DNA of 64,000 nt from Arthrobacter sp. YD4 (GCF_030410515.1 NZ_JAUHHD010000002.1:351419-415418); one strand, 5' to 3'; numbered from the stretch's first letter, positions 1-9,684 are shown. Made by a program: numbers and translations. The notes: generated by a model from the letters alone, not told the origin.

Positions 1-1764
1 GGCGTGGAGGCCACGCTGCGGCTGCCCGACGGCGGCACCCGCCGCGTCCCGGGCACGGATCTGTCGCTCAACGACGTGATCATCTGCGAGGCCGGGGACG
101 TGATCGCCTCCGACGGCGAGATCATCGAGGGCGTCGCCAGCGTCGACGAATCGACCATCACCGGCGAATCTGCCCCCGTCATCCGCGAATCCGGCGGCGA
201 CCGGTCCTCGGTGACCGGCGGCACCCGGGTGCTCTCGGACCGGATCGTCATCCGGATCACCGCAGAGGCCGGCCAAACCTTTGTGGACCGGATGATCAAA
301 CTCGTGGAGGGCGCCGTCCGGCAGAAGACCCCCAACGAGATCGCCCTGCACGTGCTGCTGGTGTCCCTGACCATCGTCTTCCTGATCGTCACCATGGCGC
401 TGGCCCCGTTCGCCGCCCTCGCCGGTGCCACCCCGTCCCCGATCGTCCTCGTGGCGCTGCTGGTCTGCCTCATCCCCACCACCATCGGGGCGCTGGTGCC
501 CGCCATCGGCATCGCCGGCATGGACCGGCTGGTCCAGCACAACGTCCTGGCCACCTCCGGCCGGGCCGTGGAAACCGCCGGGGACATCACCACGCTGCTG
601 CTGGATAAGACCGGCACCATCACCTACGGCAATCGCCGCGCGGTGGAATTCCACCCCGCAAATGGGGTGGGCATGGACCGGCTGATCGAGGCGGCCCGGC
701 TCTGCAGCCTGGCCGACGAGACCCCGGAGGGCCGGTCCGTCGTGGATCTGGCCGCCGAACGCGGCGTCGCCGGGGCGGACCTGGCCGCCCTGGAAGCCGG
801 GAGCCGGGACGTCGCCGTCGTCCCGTTCAGCGCCGCGACCCGGATGTCCGGGCTGGACCTGGACGGGAGGTTGATCCGCAAGGGCGCCGCGTCCACCGTG
901 GGCGCCTTCGTCCAGGAACACGGCGGCCGCACCGGCGCGGAAGTGGACGCCCGGGTGCGGGAGATCGCCGCCCAGGGCGGCACCCCGCTGCTGGTGGCCG
1001 AGGTGGCCGCCGACGGACACCCCGAGGTGCTCGGCTGCGTCCACCTGGCCGACGTCGTGAAGCCCGGCATGCACGCCCGCTTCGCCGAGCTGCGCCAGAT
1101 GGGCATCCGCACGGTCATGATCACCGGCGACAACCCCATCACGGCCAAGGCGATCGCCGCCGAGGCCGGGGTGGACGACTTCCTGGCCGAGGCCACCCCG
1201 GAGGACAAGCTCGCCGTCATCAAAAAGGAACAGTCCGCCGGCCGGCTGGTGGCCATGACCGGGGACGGCACCAACGATGCGCCGGCCCTGGCCGCGGCCG
1301 ATGTCGGCGTCGCGATGAACTCCGGGACCCCGGCGGCCAAGGACGCCGCCAACATGGTGGACCTGGACTCGGACCCCACGAAGCTGATCAACATCGTGGG
1401 CATCGGAAAGCAGCTGCTGATCACCCGCGGTGCGCTGACCACCTTCTCGGTAGCCAACGACGTTGCCAAATACTTCGCGATCGTCCCGGCGCTGTTCGCG
1501 GCCACGTTCCCGGGCCTCGGCCTGCTGAACATCATGGGCCTGGCGACGCCGGCGTCCGCGATCCTCTCGGCGGTAATCTTCAACGCCCTGATCATCATTG
1601 CCCTGGTCCCGCTGGCACTGCGCGGCGTGAAGTACCGCGCCGTCACCGCCAACCGGGCGCTGTCCCGGAACCTGCTGATCTACGGCCTCGGCGGCCTGGT
1701 GGCACCCTTCATCGGCATCAAGATCATCGACCTCGTGATCTCCCTCATCCCCGGAATCGGCTAG
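1..1764 (+). CDS. kdpB: Potassium-transporting P-type ATPase, catalytic subunit KdpB (5' end outside window)
   Basis: KdpB hydrolyses ATP through a phospho-aspartate intermediate to drive K+ uptake by the KdpFABC membrane complex. The visible 587 residues hold the TGES actuator motif near nt 160, the phosphorylation motif DKTGT at nt 604-618, the TGDGTNDAP hinge motif near nt 1258-1285 and hydrophobic membrane segments at both ends. Full-length KdpB is about 680-700 residues, so roughly 100 N-terminal residues lie left of the window; the reading frame is open to base 1. kdpC follows after 9 nt, the usual kdpFABC order. Identity is very secure; nothing looks broken. Confidence 0.97.
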   Translation, partial: GVEATLRLPDGGTRRVPGTDLSLNDVIICEAGDVIASDGEIIEGVASVDESTITGESAPVIRESGGDRSSVTGGTRVLSDRIVIRITAEAGQTFVDRMIKLVEGAVRQKTPNEIALHVLLVSLTIVFLIVTMALAPFAALAGATPSPIVLVALLVCLIPTTIGALVPAIGIAGMDRLVQHNVLATSGRAVETAGDITTLLLDKTGTITYGNRRAVEFHPANGVGMDRLIEAARLCSLADETPEGRSVVDLAAERGVAGADLAALEAGSRDVAVVPFSAATRMSGLDLDGRLIRKGAASTVGAFVQEHGGRTGAEVDARVREIAAQGGTPLLVAEVAADGHPEVLGCVHLADVVKPGMHARFAELRQMGIRTVMITGDNPITAKAIAAEAGVDDFLAEATPEDKLAVIKKEQSAGRLVAMTGDGTNDAPALAAADVGVAMNSGTPAAKDAANMVDLDSDPTKLINIVGIGKQLLITRGALTTFSVANDVAKYFAIVPALFAATFPGLGLLNIMGLATPASAILSAVIFNALIIIALVPLALRGVKYRAVTANRALSRNLLIYGLGGLVAPFIGIKIIDLVISLIPGIG

Positions 1765-1773
1765 GAACACCCC

Positions 1774-2403
1774 ATGACCACCATCTTCGGATACCTCCGG
1801 CAGGCCGGCACCGCCCTGCGCTTCCTCCTCGCCGCCACCCTGGTGCTCGGCTTCGCCTACCCCCTGGCCGTGTTCGGCGCCGGGCAGCTGATCGCCCCCG
1901 CCCAGGCCAACGGCTCCATCCTCCGGGACAGCGCCGGGCGCCCGGCGGCCTCGGCCCTGATCGCGCAGGCCTCCGCCGGCGACGGCGGGGCCCAGGACCC
2001 GCGCTGGTTCCACGCCCGGCCCTCGGCGGTGGCGTGGGACCCGGCGTCCTCCTCGGCCAGCAACCTCGGCCCGAACGACGCGAAACTGCTGGACTCCGTG
2101 CAGCAGGGCCGCGCCGCGGTGGCCGCGGAGGAGCACGTCTCCATGGACCAGGTCCCCGCCGACGCCGTCACCGCCTCGGCCTCGGGCCTGGACCCGGACA
2201 TCTCCCCGGCCTACGCGAAGCTCCAGGTGGCCCGGGTTGCCGCCGCGCAGGGGCTGGACCCGGCCGCCGTTGAGGAGCTGGTCCGCGGGAACACCCGCGG
2301 CGGGGTCACGGCGTTCCTCGGCCAGCCCTCGGTCAATGTCACCGCCCTGAACCTGGCCGTCGCGGACGCTGCCGCGGCGGCGCAGCCGGGCCGGACCAAG
2401 TGA
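1774..2403 (+). CDS. kdpC: Potassium-transporting ATPase subunit KdpC
   Basis: This 209-residue protein has one N-terminal transmembrane helix (about residues 15-37) followed by an extracytoplasmic domain, the layout of KdpC, which stabilises the KdpFABC pump and raises its affinity for ATP. The domain has the family pattern of a segment with RWFHARPSA and a C-terminal part with LVRGNTRGG. The ATG lies 9 nt after kdpB with AGGA just upstream. kdpD begins 12 nt after its stop, so the pump and its sensor are probably one transcript. Length is normal for the family. Confidence 0.95.
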   Translation: MTTIFGYLRQAGTALRFLLAATLVLGFAYPLAVFGAGQLIAPAQANGSILRDSAGRPAASALIAQASAGDGGAQDPRWFHARPSAVAWDPASSSASNLGPNDAKLLDSVQQGRAAVAAEEHVSMDQVPADAVTASASGLDPDISPAYAKLQVARVAAAQGLDPAAVEELVRGNTRGGVTAFLGQPSVNVTALNLAVADAAAAAQPGRTK

Positions 2404-2415
2404 GAGAATGACGGC

Positions 2416-5076
2416 ATGGCACGAGGAACGCTGCGGATCTTCCTGGGGGCCGCGCCCGGCGTCGGGAAAACCTACGAGATGCTCGAAGAGGCCCACCGGC
2501 TGGCGCAGCGCGGCACCGACGTCGTCGTAGCCTTCGCCATGGACCACGGCCGCAGCGAGACCCGCGCCCTCTTGGACGGCCTGGAAATCGTGCCGCCGCG
2601 CCGCCTCCCCTACCGCGGCACCGAGTTCGAGGAAATGGACCTGGACGCCGTCCTGGCCCGCGCCCCGGAAACCGCGATCGTGGACGAGTACGCCCACTCC
2701 AACATCCCCGGCAGCCGCAACCCGAAGCGCTGGCAGGACGTCGACGCGCTGCTGGAGGCCGGCATCGATGTCCTCTCCACCGTCAACATCCAGCACCTGG
2801 CCTCGCTCGGGGACGTCGTCAGCGCCATCACCGACGTCCGCCAGGCCGAGACGGTGCCCGACGACGTCGTCCGCCGCGCGGACCAGATCCACCTGGTGGA
2901 CATCTCTCCGGAGCTGCTGCGGCAGCGGCTGGGCGACGGCAAGATCTACGCCCCCGAGAAGATCGACGCGGCGCTCTCGAACTACTTCCGGGTGGGCAAC
3001 CTGACCGCGCTGCGGGAACTGGCGCTGCTCTGGCTCGCCGACCGGGTGGATGAGGGCCTGGCCAAATACCGGGCCGAACAGGGCATCGAGGAGAGCTGGC
3101 CGGCCCGGGAACGGATCGTCGTGGGACTGACCGGCGGCCCCGAGGGCGAGGTACTGATCCGCCGCGGCGCCCGGATCCTCAACCGGGTCAACGGCGGGGA
3201 CCTGCTGGCCGTGCACGTCCGGGTGGCTGACGGCGTCGCCAGCGAATCCCCGCAGGCCCTCGAGGCGCAGCGGCACCTGATCCAGGACCTCGGCGGCAGC
3301 TACCACACGGTCGCCGGGGAGGACCCGGCCGCGGCGCTGCTGGACTTCGCCCGCAGCGTCAACGCCACCCAGATCGTCGTGGGGATCTCCCGGCGCCGGA
3401 AGATCGATTCCCTCGCCGGCTGGCTGCTGGGCGGCGGCGTCGGCACCCGGGTGGTCCGCGACTCCGGCGACATCGACGTGCACATGGTCTCCCACCCGCT
3501 GGTGGGCCGCGGCGCCCGCCCCGTCCGGCCCCGGGACCTGGGCCGGATCCGGGTGCTGGTGGGTTTCGCCCTGGCGCTGCTGCTGCCGCCGGCGGTGCAG
3601 GCGCTGTTGGTGCTCGACCCGGAGCGGAACGTCGCCACCGTCATGCTGATCCAGCTCAGCGGCTCGGTGGCCGTGGCGCTGGTGGGCGGCCTGTGGCCGG
3701 CGATCCTCGCCGCCGTGTTCAGCAGCCTGCTGGTGAACTACTTCTCCACCCCGCCGGTGGGCACGCTGACCATCAGCGACTCGCAGAACCTGCTGGCGCT
3801 GCTGGTGTTCGTCGGGGTCTCCGCCGCGGTCGCCGTCGTCGTCGACGTCTCCGCCCGCCGCTCCAAGGAGGCAGCCCGGGCCCGCGCCGAGGCCACCACC
3901 CTGGGCGACCTGGCCCGCAACGCCGCGGGCTCTGAGGACACGCTCGCCGCCCTGCTGGAGCAGGCGCTCAGTGTCTTCCAGGTCCGCGCCGCGGCACTCT
4001 TCGTCCGGCCCGCGCCCGCGGAGGGCGGCGGAAACTCCGGCGAATGGGAGCTGATCGCCACGGCCGGGTCGCCGGGAAGCGCCGAGACGGCCGACGGCGG
4101 TGCGGCCGGGGACAATGTCGAGGAGGTCGGCTCCGGCGCCCGGCTGGTGCTCTACGGCAGGGTGCTCCCGGCGAGCGACCGGCGGCTGCTGGCCGCGTTC
4201 GGCGTCCACCTCGAGGCGCAGCTGGAACGCCAGCAGCTGGTGGCCAGCCGGCGGCAGATGCTGCGCCTGGCCGAAAGCAACACCATCCGCACCTCCATCC
4301 TGCGCGCCGTCTCCCACGACCTGCGCACGCCCCTGGCCGGCATCAAGCTGGCCGTCGGCGGCCTCCGCCACGACGCGGACCGCTACAGCCCCGAGGAAAG
4401 GGAAGAACTGCTGGCCACCATCGAGGAATGCTCGGACCGCCTGGACGCCCTGGTGGGGAACCTGCTGGACATGTCCCGGATCAGCGCCGACGCCGCCCAC
4501 CCCCTGCTCCGCCCGGTCCGCTGGTTCGACGTCATCCCCGGGGCGCTGCGCGCCGTTCCGCCGGGCCGGGTCCGGGTGGAGCTGCCGCCGAACATGCCCG
4601 AGGTCGACGCCGACCCCGGCATGCTGGAGCGTGTGGTGGCCAATGTCGTCGAGAACGCCGTGAAATACGCGCCCGAGGCGGACATCGTCCTGGTCGGCGC
4701 CGGCGGCGGCCTGAGCCCCGTGGCGCTGGACGGCCGGCCCGCCGGGGAGCTGCGGATCATCGACCACGGCCACGGCGTCCCGGCCGAACGCGTGCTGGAG
4801 ATGTTCCGGCCCTTCCAACGGCTCGACGACGCCCCGCAGGCCAGCGGAATCGGCCTGGGCCTGGCCGTGGCGAAGGGCTTCACCGATGCGATGGGCGGCA
4901 GCCTCACCGCCGAACCGACGCCCGGCGGCGGCCTGACCATGGTGATCCGGCTGCCGCTCTCCACTGGCGCCCCCTTCGAGCCCGGCCACCGGCAGGCACC
5001 GCTGGAACCGCAGTCCACCCTGGACCACCGGGCACACCGCCTGCCCGCCGCCGCGAACCGGACGGAGGCCGGATGA
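2416..5076 (+). CDS. kdpD: Sensor histidine kinase KdpD
   Basis: KdpD senses K+ limitation or turgor and phosphorylates KdpE. The 886 residues show the full architecture: N-terminal KdpD domain with Walker A GAAPGVGKT (residues 11-19) and DEYAHSN, a universal-stress-like domain around 230-360, four clustered membrane helices around 370-480, a GAF-like linker, the H-box SHDLRTPLAG with His634, then N-, G1- and G2-box ATP-binding motifs (NVVENAVKYA, GIGLGLAVAKG). The stop TGA overlaps the kdpE ATG as ATGA, indicating translational coupling. All catalytic motifs are present. Confidence 0.97.
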   Translation: MARGTLRIFLGAAPGVGKTYEMLEEAHRLAQRGTDVVVAFAMDHGRSETRALLDGLEIVPPRRLPYRGTEFEEMDLDAVLARAPETAIVDEYAHSNIPGSRNPKRWQDVDALLEAGIDVLSTVNIQHLASLGDVVSAITDVRQAETVPDDVVRRADQIHLVDISPELLRQRLGDGKIYAPEKIDAALSNYFRVGNLTALRELALLWLADRVDEGLAKYRAEQGIEESWPARERIVVGLTGGPEGEVLIRRGARILNRVNGGDLLAVHVRVADGVASESPQALEAQRHLIQDLGGSYHTVAGEDPAAALLDFARSVNATQIVVGISRRRKIDSLAGWLLGGGVGTRVVRDSGDIDVHMVSHPLVGRGARPVRPRDLGRIRVLVGFALALLLPPAVQALLVLDPERNVATVMLIQLSGSVAVALVGGLWPAILAAVFSSLLVNYFSTPPVGTLTISDSQNLLALLVFVGVSAAVAVVVDVSARRSKEAARARAEATTLGDLARNAAGSEDTLAALLEQALSVFQVRAAALFVRPAPAEGGGNSGEWELIATAGSPGSAETADGGAAGDNVEEVGSGARLVLYGRVLPASDRRLLAAFGVHLEAQLERQQLVASRRQMLRLAESNTIRTSILRAVSHDLRTPLAGIKLAVGGLRHDADRYSPEEREELLATIEECSDRLDALVGNLLDMSRISADAAHPLLRPVRWFDVIPGALRAVPPGRVRVELPPNMPEVDADPGMLERVVANVVENAVKYAPEADIVLVGAGGGLSPVALDGRPAGELRIIDHGHGVPAERVLEMFRPFQRLDDAPQASGIGLGLAVAKGFTDAMGGSLTAEPTPGGGLTMVIRLPLSTGAPFEPGHRQAPLEPQSTLDHRAHRLPAAANRTEAG

Positions 5077-5747
5077 CCGCCGTCCTCGTCGTCGACGACG
5101 ACCCGCACCTGCTCCGGGCACTGCGCATCACGCTGCAGGCGCACGGCTACGACGTCACCACCGCCGCGGACGGGCATTCTGCCCTACTGGCCGCCACCCA
5201 GCACCCGTTGGCGCTGGTGATCCTGGACCTGGGCCTGCCGGACCTGGACGGCACCGACGTCCTCCGCGAGCTCCGCACCTGGAGCCAGGCGCCGGTGCTG
5301 GTGCTCTCGGCCCGGCACGGCTCCGAGGACAAGGTGGCGGCGCTCGACGCCGGCGCGGACGACTACATCACCAAGCCGTTCGGACTGGACGAGCTGCTGG
5401 CCCGGCTCCGCGCCCTGCTGCGCCGCACCGCCGACGTCGACGTCCAGCCGGTGGTCGCCACCGAGGCGTTCACCGTGGACCTCGGCAAGCACCGGGTCAC
5501 CCGCGGCGGGGAGGACATCCGCCTGACCCCCACCGAGTGGAAAATGCTGGAGGTGCTGGTCCGGAACCCGGAGAAGCTGATCCCGCAGCAGCAGCTGCTC
5601 TCCGAGGTCTGGGGCCCGGCGTACGCGAAGGAAACCAACTACCTGCGGGTCTACATGGCGCAGCTGCGGCGCAAGCTCGAGGCGGACCCGGCCGCCCCGC
5701 GGCACTTGCTTACGGAGGCGGGGATCGGCTACCGGTTCGTGCCGTAG
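5073..5747 (+). CDS. kdpE: OmpR-family response regulator KdpE
   Basis: The 224-residue regulator has a receiver domain with the acidic pair DDD (8-10), the phosphoacceptor Asp52 in VILDLGLPDLDG and the switch Lys in ITKPFG, then a C-terminal winged helix ending in GIGYRFVP, as in OmpR/PhoB proteins. It is the partner of KdpD and would activate the kdp operon under K+ limitation. The start is the ATG that overlaps the kdpD stop (ATGA), which gives the correct receiver N-terminus; longer readings in this frame are only overlap with kdpD. Confidence 0.96.
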   Translation: MTAVLVVDDDPHLLRALRITLQAHGYDVTTAADGHSALLAATQHPLALVILDLGLPDLDGTDVLRELRTWSQAPVLVLSARHGSEDKVAALDAGADDYITKPFGLDELLARLRALLRRTADVDVQPVVATEAFTVDLGKHRVTRGGEDIRLTPTEWKMLEVLVRNPEKLIPQQQLLSEVWGPAYAKETNYLRVYMAQLRRKLEADPAAPRHLLTEAGIGYRFVP

Positions 5748-5812
5748 GCGCCGGACCGGGTGATACGTTTGGGGCCTACGCATGCTTGCCAGTGCGCTAC
5801 CAAGGGATTCCG

Positions 5813-6322
5813 ATGGATACGCACGACGCAGGCCCCAGTTCCGTTCCCGTACCCGCTGGTGACACGGGTCCCCGCGCACTCAGCGTTCTCGAGGCACTGA
5901 GGGAGTACCGGGTGGCCGAGGCCGCCATGCAGCGCCGGACCCGCCCGACCAGGGACATGAACGAATCGGATCTCCTTGCCCTCCGGCATCTTCTGGACGC
6001 CGAGGCGGACGGCGCCCAGGTGCGGCAGAAGGACCTCGCCGTTCGCCTGGGAATGAGTTCCGCCGCCGCTACCTCGCTGGTGGACCGCCTCGTCAGGTCC
6101 GGGCACATCACCCGCGAACCGGATCCGGCCGATCGCCGGGCGGTCAACCTCCTGCCGATGCCTTCCGCCAGGGTTGCCGTCCGCGAAGCCCTGGGAAACA
6201 TCCACCCGCTCCTGATCCGTGCCGCGGCGGAGCTGACCCAGCAGGAAGCCGAGACGGTCAAGCGGTTCCTGACGCGGATGCGCGAAGCCGCCGACGCCGT
6301 CGCTCCTCCCCTGCGGGGATAA
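5813..6322 (+). CDS. MarR-family transcriptional regulator (paralogue of the gene at 14905-15435)
   Basis: A 169-residue winged-helix protein with the MarR core: VRQKDLAVRLGMSSAAATSLVDRLVRSG as the HTH and ITREPDPADRRAV as the wing. It aligns over about 140 residues with the regulator at 14905-15435, sharing LREYR, RRTR, the LLALR-LLDAE segment, LVDR and the DRRA wing (by eye close to half identical). The ATG at 5813 was chosen because longer readings run into kdpE. No strong Shine-Dalgarno is visible. The ligand and target are unknown; the next gene downstream is a diguanylate cyclase on the same strand. Confidence 0.85.
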   Translation: MDTHDAGPSSVPVPAGDTGPRALSVLEALREYRVAEAAMQRRTRPTRDMNESDLLALRHLLDAEADGAQVRQKDLAVRLGMSSAAATSLVDRLVRSGHITREPDPADRRAVNLLPMPSARVAVREALGNIHPLLIRAAAELTQQEAETVKRFLTRMREAADAVAPPLRG

Positions 6323-6362
6323 CCGCTACCCGGCCAAACCCTGTGGCTGCACCGGCGGGGGT

Positions 6363-6378
6363 CGGGATGCCCATCCCG
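6363..6378 (+). repeat. Small hairpin (CGGGAT-GCCC-ATCCCG)
   Basis: A perfect 6-bp stem with a 4-nt loop lies 40 nt after the MarR gene stop. It is the first of two tandem inverted repeats in the 174-nt gap before the GGDEF gene. It has no U-tract. It could be part of a terminator for the marR gene or of a regulator site. Confidence 0.5.
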
Positions 6379-6401
6379 GCCCGGGCTGCGCGGCGAGGCC
6401 A

Positions 6402-6423
6402 ACGACCATGCCGGGATGGTCGT
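6402..6423 (+). repeat. Perfect inverted repeat ACGACCAT-N6-ATGGTCGT
   Basis: An 8-bp perfect dyad with a 6-nt centre, 74 nt upstream of the GGDEF gene start and upstream of its predicted promoter. No T-run follows, so a DNA operator is at least as likely as a terminator. The MarR regulator encoded just upstream is an obvious candidate binder, but this is inference. Confidence 0.5.
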
Positions 6424-6496
6424 CCCGGAACTTTACTGTCCCCGTTTTCGTTGTGCCGGTTTTTCGCGGGGCCCCGCCGCCATAGATACTTGGGCA

Positions 6497-8257
6497 ATGA
6501 ATATTCACAGCGCTCTCGACCGTGAGAACGCGAACCATCCGCCGGCGATGCCGGAGGTCCCCGCCCAGATGCGCGCGGTGCTCAATGGAATTCCGGCGAT
6601 GGTGGCGTACTGGGACGCGGAGCTGAGGAACCGGCTGGCCAATGATGCCTACCTGTCCTGGTTCGGCGTCGAGGCTCAGCAGCTGTACGGGATGCACATC
6701 CGCGAGCTGCTGCACGAGGACGTCTACGCGGCGAACCGCGGGTACATCGACAAGGTTCTTGGCGGCGAGCCGCAACTGTTCAAGCGCACGCTCACCGACG
6801 CTGGCGGCGGCACCCGCCACGCCGAGGTCTCCTACATGCCCGATGAGCGCGACGGCGCCGTTCTGGGCTTCTTCGTCATGATCACCGATGTCACGGATCG
6901 GGTCCTCGCGGAGCACCGGCAGCGCCGCGACACGGACCGCTACCGCGCCCTGGCCGGCAGCATCCCCGGCGTCTTCGTCCTGCTCTTCGATGCGGATCTC
7001 CGCTATCTGATCGCCGAAGGCCAGGAGTTGCACGCCTTCGGTTACCGCCCGGAGGAGCTGGAGGGCCGCCGCATCCACGATGTGCTGGAGGGCTGGCTGG
7101 CCGAGGAACTGGAACCCCGCTACCGGGCGGCCCTGGCCGGCGAGGAGGTCGCCTGGACCCGGCGGATCGGCCCCCGCACCTACCGGCTCAAGGCCGGGCC
7201 GGTCAACTCCGACGGTGCCACCGCCGGAATGGTGGTGGCCGTGGACGTCACCGAGCGGCTGCAGCAGGAGCAGACCTGGGCGGCGCTGCACGAGATCGCC
7301 ACCGCCGTGGCCCGCAACGCGGCGCCGGAGGACATCTCGGTGCAGCTCGCGTTTATCCTCAGGGACCTCTTCGCCGTCGACTCCGCCGCCGTGGTCCGCT
7401 ACACCGGGCCCCTGTCGGCCGAGATCGTGGCCATGGCCCCGGCTATGCCCTCGACGCTGAGCCGGGAGCATGTCTTCGCTCTCACCGACAATTCCGCCAC
7501 CGTTCGGGTGGCGGTGACGGGGAAGCCCGCCCTGGTTGTGTACGGCACCAAGAGCGGTGGCGTCGCGGAGGGGCAGATGCTCGCCGGCGGCTTCCGATCC
7601 GCCGCGGCCGCCCCGATCCGGGTGCACGGCAGCCTCTGGGGCGTAGTGAGCCTGACCTCCAAGTCCAGCACCGGCGTCACCGCGGCCATGTTGGAGCGGC
7701 TGGCGCAATTCGCGGAACTGGTGGAAATCGCCATCGGCAACACCGAGGCCCGGGCCCAACTGGAGCGCCAGGCCACCACGGACGAGCTCAGCGGGCTGCC
7801 CAACCGCCGCTCCCTGGAGCAGCACCTGGCCCACGAGATCGAGCGGGCCGCCGCCCGCGGCACCCACCTCAGCGCCATCGTGCTGGACATCGACCACTTC
7901 AAGAAGGTCAACGACACCTTCGGGCACCTGATGGGCGACGTGGTGCTGGCCGACGTCGCCGCCCGGCTTAGGGCGGTGGCGCGAAAGGATGAAATCGTGG
8001 CCCGCTTCGGCGGCGAGGAATTCGTCTGGCTGCTTCCGGAAACCGACGGGGTGGAGGCGTTGCTGGCGGCGGAACGGGCCCGGGTGGCGATCGGCTCCGA
8101 ACCGTTCGGCGATGTCGGGCACATCACCGTCTCGGCGGGCGTCTGCGAACTGTCCGACGCCGGCAGCCGGGGCCTACTGGCCTGCGCGGACCGGGCACTG
8201 TACGCGGCCAAGCACGCCGGCCGCGACCGCAGCGAACGCTACGGCGCGGCCGGCTGA
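6497..8257 (+). CDS. Diguanylate cyclase with PAS-PAS-GAF sensory domains
   Basis: A 586-residue soluble protein expected to make cyclic di-GMP. Two PAS domains (about 30-140 and 150-265), a GAF domain (about 285-425) and a C-terminal GGDEF domain (about 430-586) can be read. The active loop is RFGGEEF, and the LTD-like motif TDELSGLPNRRS starts the cyclase domain. The product-inhibition site five residues before GGEEF reads RKDE rather than RxxD. No membrane helix is seen. ATG 6497 was chosen; GATACT sits 6 nt upstream with no Shine-Dalgarno, suggesting a leaderless mRNA. In-frame codons further upstream encode low-complexity sequence. Confidence 0.9.
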   Translation: MNIHSALDRENANHPPAMPEVPAQMRAVLNGIPAMVAYWDAELRNRLANDAYLSWFGVEAQQLYGMHIRELLHEDVYAANRGYIDKVLGGEPQLFKRTLTDAGGGTRHAEVSYMPDERDGAVLGFFVMITDVTDRVLAEHRQRRDTDRYRALAGSIPGVFVLLFDADLRYLIAEGQELHAFGYRPEELEGRRIHDVLEGWLAEELEPRYRAALAGEEVAWTRRIGPRTYRLKAGPVNSDGATAGMVVAVDVTERLQQEQTWAALHEIATAVARNAAPEDISVQLAFILRDLFAVDSAAVVRYTGPLSAEIVAMAPAMPSTLSREHVFALTDNSATVRVAVTGKPALVVYGTKSGGVAEGQMLAGGFRSAAAAPIRVHGSLWGVVSLTSKSSTGVTAAMLERLAQFAELVEIAIGNTEARAQLERQATTDELSGLPNRRSLEQHLAHEIERAAARGTHLSAIVLDIDHFKKVNDTFGHLMGDVVLADVAARLRAVARKDEIVARFGGEEFVWLLPETDGVEALLAAERARVAIGSEPFGDVGHITVSAGVCELSDAGSRGLLACADRALYAAKHAGRDRSERYGAAG

Positions 8258-8284
8258 CCGGCGCCCCGCCGTCGTCAGCAGGCG

Positions 8285-9484
8285 TTAGACGAACGCGGAT
8301 TTCCCGGTGACGGCCCGGGCCACGATCATCGAATTGATCTCGTAGCTGCCCTCGTAGGTGTAGAGGATCTCGGCGTCGCCGAAGAGCTTGGCCATCTCGA
8401 AATCGGTGGTGATGCCGTTGCCGCCCAGCAGCGAGCGCCCCATCGCCACGGAGGCGCGGGCCAGGCGGGTGGTGGTGGATTTGGCCATGGCGGCCTGTAC
8501 CATTTCCAGCTTCCCGTCCTGCTGGATCCGCGCCAGCTGCGCCATCAGGGCCAGCGAGACGCTGGCGTTTCCCAGGATTTCGGCCAGCTGCTGCTGAACC
8601 AGCTGGAACCGGGCCAGTTCGCGGCCGAACTGGAACCGCTCCAGCGCGTAGGCACGCGCGATGTCGAAAGCCGCGAGCTGGATGCCGGCGCCCTGCCAGC
8701 CCACCCAGGCCCGTGAGTCGCGCAGCAGGTCGTTGGCGCGGGAGAAGCTGGTGGCCCCGGGCAGCAGGTTTTCGGCCGGGATACGGACCTCGTCGAGGAC
8801 GATGTCCGCGTTCTGCATGATCCGCAGGCCGATCTTGTTGGCGATCTTGGTGGCCGTGTACCCGGGCCGGTCCGTCTCGACGATGAAGCCCTTGATCTGC
8901 TGGTCCGCTTCGTCCCGGGCCCAGACCAGCGCGAAGTCGGCGATTGTGCCGGCGCCGATCCAGCGCTTGGCGCCGGTGATCACCCATTCGGACCCGTCCC
9001 GCCGCGCCGTCGTCGCCAGTCCCCCGGCGATATCCGAGCCGTGGTCCGGCTCGGTCAGGGCGAACGCGCCCAGCTGTGTGAAGGCGGTCAGCCCGGGCAG
9101 CCAGCGGGCCTTCTGCTCCTCAGAGCCGAGCTCGTCGATCATCCCCACGATTAGTTCGTTGTGGATGCCCACCAGCGCCGAGAGCGAGACGTCCGCCCGG
9201 GCCACCTCCACGTACATCAGGCCCTTGAACAGCTTCGAGGTCCCGTCCGTCTGGATCCCGCCGAGGCCGTGCTTGCCCAGTTCGGAGAGCAAGCCGAAGG
9301 GGAACTCCTCCCGGTTCCAGAAGTCGATCGACGCGGGCCGGATCCGGGTCTGCAGGAACTCCCGGATCTCCTCGTAGCGGCTCCGTTCCGCCGGGGGCAG
9401 GAGGTCAGCGATGTACATCAGGTCCGCGTCCGGAAACGGGGGAGCTCCGATGGCTGGTCCGTCGACACTTCGTTGTGGCTGCAC
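8285..9484 (-). CDS. Acyl-CoA dehydrogenase, glutaryl-CoA dehydrogenase-like
   Basis: A 399-residue FAD enzyme of acyl-CoA alpha,beta-oxidation. FAD-binding elements FALTEPDHGSDIAG and WVITGAKRWIG are present, and the C-terminal LLGGNGI ... YTYEGSYEIN places the catalytic base at Glu378, the position used in glutaryl-CoA and short-chain dehydrogenases. The FGREL-RFQLVQQQLAEI region is typical. An N-terminal extension of about 20 residues carries no recognisable motif. It is divergent from an acyl-CoA synthetase across a 200-bp region with dyads, so the two may serve one acid-degradation route. The exact substrate is not settled. Confidence 0.85.
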   Translation of the reverse strand: MQPQRSVDGPAIGAPPFPDADLMYIADLLPPAERSRYEEIREFLQTRIRPASIDFWNREEFPFGLLSELGKHGLGGIQTDGTSKLFKGLMYVEVARADVSLSALVGIHNELIVGMIDELGSEEQKARWLPGLTAFTQLGAFALTEPDHGSDIAGGLATTARRDGSEWVITGAKRWIGAGTIADFALVWARDEADQQIKGFIVETDRPGYTATKIANKIGLRIMQNADIVLDEVRIPAENLLPGATSFSRANDLLRDSRAWVGWQGAGIQLAAFDIARAYALERFQFGRELARFQLVQQQLAEILGNASVSLALMAQLARIQQDGKLEMVQAAMAKSTTTRLARASVAMGRSLLGGNGITTDFEMAKLFGDAEILYTYEGSYEINSMIVARAVTGKSAFV

Positions 9485-9548
9485 GGGCAGGTATCCCTTC
9501 GTCGGGTGCCGCCGGCGGCGGCGCAGGCTCTTCCAAACCCTTGGATGT

Positions 9549-9582
9549 CCTAGTATATTGCACAGTGATATTCGTCACTAGG
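9549..9582. promoter_or_regulatory. AT-rich dyad and promoter region between acyl-CoA dehydrogenase and acyl-CoA synthetase genes
   Basis: CCTAGT (9549-9554) is mirrored by ACTAGG (9577-9582), and inside it GTGA (9565-9568) is mirrored by TCAC (9575-9578). On the minus strand TATACT (9557-9552) with TAGTGA 17 bp upstream resembles a promoter for the dehydrogenase gene, so a repressor here would cover it. The MarR protein encoded at the end of the synthetase operon is a plausible ligand-responsive binder. Confidence 0.55.
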
Positions 9583-9684
9583 GGGCGCCGGCAATCACGG
9601 ACCTCCCGGTGGCGGTGGATATGCCCGGCCAACGGCGGCCGCCACTGGACCGCCGGGCCGCAACCGGCTGTGAAAGGTGCACCC

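Noticed and set aside
624..1652. Long minus-strand open frame opposite kdpB
   Set aside because: It is a mirror reading of a secure gene in high-GC DNA, rich in Ser/Arg/Pro/Ala with no domain or ribosome site. The same applies to other long frames opposite real genes, for example at 6326-8122, 9595-11457, 12655-14148, 17263-18540 and 44821-46266.
4044..5747. Apparent 567-residue fusion leading into kdpE
   Set aside because: Its first two-thirds lie inside kdpD in another frame and are low-complexity Arg/Pro/Gly; only the last 224 residues are KdpE.
9581..9586. -10 element for a promoter from TTGCAC (9558-9563) toward the synthetase
   Set aside because: The correctly spaced hexamer is GGGGGC, so no plus-strand promoter could be assigned there.
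9475..9684. N-terminal extension of the acyl-CoA synthetase
   Set aside because: It would run through the promoter dyad and has no similarity pattern; ATG 9685 has GAAAGG and gives a normal length.
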